From the NCBI GenBank assembly GCA_964565165.1, contig CAZMDJ010000041.1:1-10414 (forward strand): DNA of 10,414 nucleotides, read 5' to 3'. The translations under genes were made by a program, and so were the position numbers. Numbering within the stretch: position 1 is the first letter of the stretch; the number at the start of each line of letters is the position of its first letter. This DNA comes from ZLKRG08 sp964565165. Its GTDB lineage: Bacteria > Actinomycetota > Actinomycetes > Nanopelagicales > Nanopelagicaceae. Below, one piece after another: positions 6,834 through 10,414 of the stretch. The notes below the pieces were generated by a model that was not told the origin of the DNA, did no database searches, and saw nothing but the letters and a program-made list of their open reading frames with translations.

Positions 6834-6861
6834 AGTTAAATTAACTCAAACTTTGAGTTAA
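6834..6861. repeat. Overlapping AT-rich inverted repeats after the livK stop
   Basis: TTAACTCAAA (6841-6850) and TTTGAGTTAA (6852-6861) are perfect inverted repeats separated by one base. In addition AGTTAA at 6834-6839 can pair with TTAACT at 6841-6846, so the middle element has two possible partners. The structure starts four bases after the stop codon and precedes the GC-rich terminator. It could stabilise the 3' end of the livK mRNA or bind a protein. Confidence 0.6.
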
Positions 6862-6868
6862 TAAAGAG

Positions 6869-6907
6869 CGGGCGCTTTGGTAACCTTTCCCGGTTATCAA
6901 GCGCCCG
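6869..6907 (+). terminator. Strong hairpin terminator or attenuator between livK and livH
   Basis: The arm 6869-6885 (begins CGGGCGCTT, ends GGTAACC) pairs with 6892-6907 (GGTTATC to AAGCGCCCG). This gives 16 pairs with one bulged T and one G-U, around a 6-nt loop TTTCCC. The 3' flank is T-rich (TTCTCCATTTTC) but not a clean T run. It would end most transcripts after livK and let some continue, a usual way to make binding protein in excess over permease. Confidence 0.85.
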
Positions 6908-6914
6908 TTCTCCA

Positions 6915-6941
6915 TTTTCAGGCGTTTCAAATTTGTATATA
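6915..6941 (+). promoter_or_regulatory. Possible weak promoter for livHMGF
   Basis: Between the terminator and livH lies an AT-rich stretch with a TATATA element (6936-6941) and a poor upstream match TTTTCA (6915-6920, spacer 15). A second -10-like element GATATA overlaps the region before the ribosome binding site. The permease genes may rely on this or on read-through; the sequence does not decide. Confidence 0.25.
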
Positions 6942-6962
6942 TAGACTGATATAGGGAGTTAG

Positions 6963-7913
6963 ATGTTTGACGTTCTGCTCAACCAGTTTTGGCAGTTGAC
7001 CATCTCTGGTATCGCTCTGGGCTTTATCTATGTTCTGATTTCACTTGGCTACACCATGGTTTACGGCGTGCTCCGTATGATCAACTTCGCTAACTCTGAA
7101 ATCTTTATGTGGGGAACTTTTGCCTCAGTAGTCGTAACCGAAAGAGTATTTCACTTCACCGCAACCAGTAAGCCAGCAACCGGAGGAAAGCTTCTCCTTG
7201 TGCTCTTGCTCTGCTTAACCGCGGCGATGGCAACATCAGCACTTGTTGCGATGTTCGTTGAATTCGTTGCTTACCGTCGTTTGCGTGCAAAGGGTGTTAA
7301 CCGCCTAGCAACTCTGATTTCTGCAATTGGCATGTCGATTGCACTTTCAGAAGGTATGCGCATGCTTACCAATTCACGTCCAGTAAACGTGCCACGTGTT
7401 CTAGAGAAGACAGTTTTATTTAATGTATTTAATGCGCAGGTTCGTATCGATAACGTCATCGTCATCGTAGCGGCCGCAGTTATTTATGTACTGCTTGAGC
7501 GCTTCATCAAGCTCTCACGTATGGGCAAAGCTATTCGCGCTGTATCAATGTCAGAAGAGACCGCAAAGTTAATGGGCGTAAATCTAAATCGCGTCATCAC
7601 AATTACTTTCGCTATTGGTGGTTTAGCTACCGGCGCAGCAGCGTTCTTCTACACAACAGTTTATGAAATTACTAAGTTCGATGTTGGTTTCACAATGGGT
7701 ATGGCTGCCTTCACCGCAGCGGTTCTTGGCGGTATCGGAAATATCCGTGGCGCTATGGCTGGCGGTCTTGCACTTGGCCTACTCGAAACTTATTCAGCTG
7801 CAATCCTTGGTACACAGTGGAAGGCGATCACAGTATTCGTGGTCTTGATTCTCGTTCTTCTATTTAAACCAACAGGTCTATTCGGTGAAGCCATCCAGAC
7901 AGGAAGGGCATAA
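6963..7913 (+). CDS. livH: Branched-chain amino acid ABC transporter permease LivH
   Basis: One of two membrane subunits of the importer, forming the channel with LivM. The protein is 316 aa, close to the usual size, and strongly hydrophobic. The N-terminal segments include GIALGFIYVLISLGYTMVYG and the family region LRMINFANSEIFMWG (residues 37-51), where many LivH proteins have FAHGE; this is a small lineage variant. The cytoplasmic loop that contacts the ATPase is visible at GKAIRAVSMSEETAKLMGVN, and the tail LLFKPTGLFG is typical. Ribosome binding site AGGGAG (6953-6958) lies 4 nt before the ATG. LivM starts 2 nt after its stop, so the genes are translated together. It follows the livK terminator. 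Confidence 0.94.
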   Translation: MFDVLLNQFWQLTISGIALGFIYVLISLGYTMVYGVLRMINFANSEIFMWGTFASVVVTERVFHFTATSKPATGGKLLLVLLLCLTAAMATSALVAMFVEFVAYRRLRAKGVNRLATLISAIGMSIALSEGMRMLTNSRPVNVPRVLEKTVLFNVFNAQVRIDNVIVIVAAAVIYVLLERFIKLSRMGKAIRAVSMSEETAKLMGVNLNRVITITFAIGGLATGAAAFFYTTVYEITKFDVGFTMGMAAFTAAVLGGIGNIRGAMAGGLALGLLETYSAAILGTQWKAITVFVVLILVLLFKPTGLFGEAIQTGRA

Positions 7914-7915
7914 AG

Positions 7916-8938
7916 ATGAATTTCAATCTTCGTGACTGGGGCGCAGATCTTTGGGAGCGCGCAAACCGCATTCAACGCGTGGGTCTTGTACTTGCATTTA
8001 TTGCTGCAGCTGCATGCCTACCATTCCTTGGAATTAGTTTCCTAGATACACCAAACGCTTCATATAGCGCAGTACTTGTTCACCCAATCGCAATGTTCGT
8101 ACTTATGGCTCTTGGCCTAAATATTGTGGTCGGTAAGTCAGGTATGTTGGATTTGGGTTACGTTGCATTCTTTGCAATCGGTGCTTATGCAATGGGTATC
8201 TTGGGTGTTCGCTACGGCTGGAACACATGGGAAGTAATGCCGGTAGGTATTTTGCTTGCGATGTTTGCAGGTTTGCTACTTGGATTCCCAACGCTTCGTT
8301 TACGTGGTGATTACTTAGCGATTGTGACAATGGGTTTCGGTGAAATTATCCGCATCATTGCACTTAACTGGGGAAGTCTTACAAATGGTCCAAACGGTAT
8401 CGCTGGCGTTCCAATGCCACCTGCGATTCTTGGCCAAGAGTTCGATCTAGTTAATCAGAAGCTCTTCTTCTGGGTAGTTCTAGTAATGATTCTTCTAACC
8501 ATTTGGATGATTCGTCGACTAACTGTGCGCCGCCCTGGCCGTGCATGGGAAGCGATTCGCCAAGATGAAGATGCAGCAGAGTTGATGGGTGTTCGCGCAC
8601 TTCGTTACAAGATCTGGTCTTTCACACTTGGTGCATCAGTTGGTGGAGCAGCAGGCGTGCTCTTCGCATCAAAGAACCTATTTATCTCACCAGAACAGTT
8701 CAAGCTAAACGTTTCAGTTTTGATTCTTGCTTGCGTCGTTTTCGGTGGAATCGGAAATATTTGGGGCGTTATCTTGGGCGCTGCAATCCTTGGTTACTTA
8801 CCTGATCGCATCCGTTTCATCTCTGATGCGCGTATGTTGGTATTCGGAATCGTTCTGGTCTTTGTTATGAACTTCCGTCCAGATGGATTGCTTCCACGTA
8901 AGAAGCGCGAAAAAGCTTTAGTTAAGAAGGAGGCATAA
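7916..8938 (+). CDS. livM: Branched-chain amino acid ABC transporter permease LivM
   Basis: Second membrane subunit of the importer, 340 aa. A short cytoplasmic N-terminus (about 25 residues) precedes the first membrane segment. Family motifs are clear: LNIVVGKSGMLDLGYVAFFA near residue 70, GDYLAIVTMGFGEIIRI near 130, NGPNGIAG, and the ATPase-contact loop GRAWEAIRQDEDAAELMGV near 205. It ends in a basic tail after FRPDGLLPRKK. GGAAGGG at 7902-7908 provides the ribosome binding site, inside the end of livH. Its last codons carry the strong ribosome binding site for livG, 3 nt upstream of which its stop lies. Confidence 0.95.
   Translation: MNFNLRDWGADLWERANRIQRVGLVLAFIAAAACLPFLGISFLDTPNASYSAVLVHPIAMFVLMALGLNIVVGKSGMLDLGYVAFFAIGAYAMGILGVRYGWNTWEVMPVGILLAMFAGLLLGFPTLRLRGDYLAIVTMGFGEIIRIIALNWGSLTNGPNGIAGVPMPPAILGQEFDLVNQKLFFWVVLVMILLTIWMIRRLTVRRPGRAWEAIRQDEDAAELMGVRALRYKIWSFTLGASVGGAAGVLFASKNLFISPEQFKLNVSVLILACVVFGGIGNIWGVILGAAILGYLPDRIRFISDARMLVFGIVLVFVMNFRPDGLLPRKKREKALVKKEA
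8926..8933 (+). promoter_or_regulatory. Strong ribosome binding site supporting a GTG start for livG
   Basis: GAAGGAGG at 8926-8933 lies 8 nt before the GTG at 8942, nearly perfect anti-16S complementarity and good spacing. No ATG is available upstream in the same short gap, so the GTG start is well supported. Confidence 0.8.
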
Positions 8939-8941
8939 AAA

Positions 8942-9745
8942 GTGTCAGAACATCTACAAAAAGAGACTCGTGATGATGCAGTCCTCTCACTTCGCAATGT
9001 CACAATGAAGTTTGGCGGCGTTACCGCTCTTAATGAAGTAAATATCGATCTTTACCCAGGAGAAATCTTGGCGCTTATCGGACCTAACGGCGCTGGTAAG
9101 ACCACAGTCTTCAACGTAATCACTGGTGTTTACCAAGCAACCGAAGGTGACATTGTCTTTAACGGCGAACGTCTAAATGGCATGAAGCGTTATGACATCA
9201 CTAAGAAGGGCATTGCACGTACCTTCCAGAACATTCGTTTATGGGGCGACATGACTGCTCTTGAAAACGTTGTTACCGGAACAGATGTTCATAAGAAGTC
9301 TGGACTTGTTGGTGCGTTATTTGGTCTTCCTCGTGCACGTCGCGAAGAACGCGAAGGTCGCGAGAAGGCACACGAGATTTTGAAATTTATCGGTATCGAT
9401 GAATATTCAGATCGCTTAGCTAAGAATCTTCCTTACGGTGTTCAGCGTCGTCTTGAAATTGCACGCGCAATGGGTACCGATCCAAAGGTAATTCTGCTTG
9501 ACGAACCAGCTGCTGGTTTTAACCCAGCTGAGAAAGTTGAGCTTGCAAACACCATTAAGAAGATTCGCGATGCTGGTTACACAGTTCTTCTAATCGAGCA
9601 CGATATGTCTTTGATTATGGGAATCTCTGACCGCGTAGTTGTAATCGACTTCGGTACAAAGATTGCTGACGATATTCCATCAGTAGTTCAGAACGATCCT
9701 CGTGTCATCGAGGCTTACCTAGGAGCACCTGCAGATGCGTCTTGA
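8942..9745 (+). CDS. livG: Branched-chain amino acid ABC transporter ATP-binding protein LivG
   Basis: One of two cytoplasmic ATPases that power the importer. The protein is 267 aa from a GTG start. Walker A is GPNGAGKTT at residues 47-55, the Q-loop lies in ARTFQNIRLW, the signature is the LivG-type variant LPYGVQRRLEIARA beginning at 163 (replacing LSGGQ), Walker B is VILLDEP at 183-189 and the switch histidine is His220 in IEHD. The C-terminal VIEAYLG is typical of LivG. About 13 residues precede the first beta-strand. Its end overlaps livF by 11 nt, and AGGAG at 9721-9725 within livG is the livF ribosome binding site. Confidence 0.95.
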   Translation: MSEHLQKETRDDAVLSLRNVTMKFGGVTALNEVNIDLYPGEILALIGPNGAGKTTVFNVITGVYQATEGDIVFNGERLNGMKRYDITKKGIARTFQNIRLWGDMTALENVVTGTDVHKKSGLVGALFGLPRARREEREGREKAHEILKFIGIDEYSDRLAKNLPYGVQRRLEIARAMGTDPKVILLDEPAAGFNPAEKVELANTIKKIRDAGYTVLLIEHDMSLIMGISDRVVVIDFGTKIADDIPSVVQNDPRVIEAYLGAPADAS

Positions 9746-10414
9746 AATTAAAGATCTACATGTCTTTTACGGAAAGATCGAAGCAATCAAAGGTGTTTCT
9801 GTAACTGTTAACCAAGGTGAAATCGTCACTCTTATCGGTGCTAACGGCGCAGGTAAGACCACAATGCTTAAGACTGTTTCGGGTATCCGTCCAGTAACAA
9901 GCGGACAGATTCTCTTTGATGGCCAAGATATCTCTAAGATGCCTGCGCACGAACGCGTAGAACTCGGTATCTCTCAAGCACCAGAAGGCCGCGGAATTTT
10001 CCCTGGCATGACGGTTCTTGAAAACCTAGAGATGGGTAAGTTCTTCCGTCACGGTCGTAAGGCTGAGATGCAGCAAGATCTCGATCACGTTTATCACTTG
10101 TTCCCACGCCTTAAAGAGCGCGCTTCACAATTCGGCGGAACTCTTTCAGGTGGCGAACAGCAGATGTTAGCTATTGGTCGCGCACTTATGCAGCGTCCAA
10201 AGGTGCTTCTACTTGATGAGCCATCAATGGGTCTTGCTCCGATGATGATTCAAAATATCTTTAACATCATCACACAGATCAACAAAGAGGGAACAACCAT
10301 TCTTCTTGTTGAACAGAATGCGCAGCAAGCGTTACAGCGTGCACATCGCGCATATATTCTTGAAGTTGGCCACGTTACAAAGGAAGCTCCAGCTAAGGAT
10401 CTATTAAATGATCC
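9735..10414 (+). CDS. livF: Branched-chain amino acid ABC transporter ATP-binding protein LivF, 3'-truncated by window edge
   Basis: Second ATPase of the importer, pairing with LivG. The frame from ATG 9735 (MRLEIKDLHVFYGKIEAIKG) is open to the window end, 226 full codons; LivF is usually about 235-240 aa, so only about ten residues and the stop are missing. Walker A is GANGAGKT at 35-42, the Q-loop is Gln81 in SQAPEGRG, the signature is LSGGEQQ at 137-143, and Walker B VLLLDEP is at 157-163. The switch region is LVEQNA, where LivF proteins normally lack the histidine, so this is not a defect. Ribosome binding site AGGAG (9721-9725) is 9 nt upstream. The start lies inside livG, overlapping by 11 nt. 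Confidence 0.95.
   Translation, partial: MRLEIKDLHVFYGKIEAIKGVSVTVNQGEIVTLIGANGAGKTTMLKTVSGIRPVTSGQILFDGQDISKMPAHERVELGISQAPEGRGIFPGMTVLENLEMGKFFRHGRKAEMQQDLDHVYHLFPRLKERASQFGGTLSGGEQQMLAIGRALMQRPKVLLLDEPSMGLAPMMIQNIFNIITQINKEGTTILLVEQNAQQALQRAHRAYILEVGHVTKEAPAKDLLND

Noticed and set aside
10320..10335. Missing switch histidine in LivF (LVEQN)
   Set aside because: LivF proteins normally have Gln here, including the E. coli protein as I recall it, so it is not a defect or novelty.
1..10414. CRISPR arrays, insertion sequences, phage genes or attachment sites
   Set aside because: No spaced direct repeats, transposase or integrase sequences or duplicated tRNA ends were seen; the gene content is core metabolism and transport.

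Overview
The window carries nine genes, all on the + strand and tightly packed, and looks like ordinary chromosome from an actinobacterium. The evidence is the gene order (glutamate synthase, pyruvate kinase, an ANTAR response regulator of the PdtaR type, then a branched-chain amino acid ABC importer), which I recall from high-GC actinobacteria, together with protein sequences of actinobacterial character. Base composition is visibly lower in G+C than in Streptomyces or Mycobacterium (I did not count it), with very short gaps. This fits a streamlined low-GC actinobacterium such as the freshwater acI/Nanopelagicales group. That placement is inference; no marker gene is present to prove it.

Layout: (1) 1-3357, the 3' part of gltB (large GOGAT subunit, cut by the window edge) overlapping a complete gltD (small subunit). 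(2) 3386-4825, pyk, of the K+-independent sequence type. (3) 4874-4946, a 73-nt tRNA-like gene with a CAA (Leu) anticodon but a short class I variable loop; one base later the ATG of pdtaR (4948-5517) begins. (4) 5518-5675, an intergenic region with a plausible promoter, a TTCCCGGGAA palindrome and a good ribosome binding site, leading into a secreted branched-chain amino acid binding protein (5676-6830) with strongly biased codon use and no lipobox. (5) 6831-6962, an AT-rich inverted repeat and a strong GC-rich terminator hairpin. (6) 6963-10414, livH-livM-livG-livF, genes 2-28 nt apart or overlapping; livF runs off the end of the window.

How the genes work together: GOGAT makes glutamate, the amino donor for branched-chain amino acid synthesis. 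Pyruvate kinase makes pyruvate, the carbon precursor of valine and leucine. The Liv system imports branched-chain or related amino acids. The terminator after the binding-protein gene would give abundant binding protein and less permease/ATPase, a common arrangement.

The most unusual feature is the tRNA/pdtaR junction. A Leu-anticodon cloverleaf of the 'wrong' structural class ends one nucleotide before the start codon of a regulator whose output domain binds RNA, and it contains the only Shine-Dalgarno-like bases for that start. The rest of the window is conventional.
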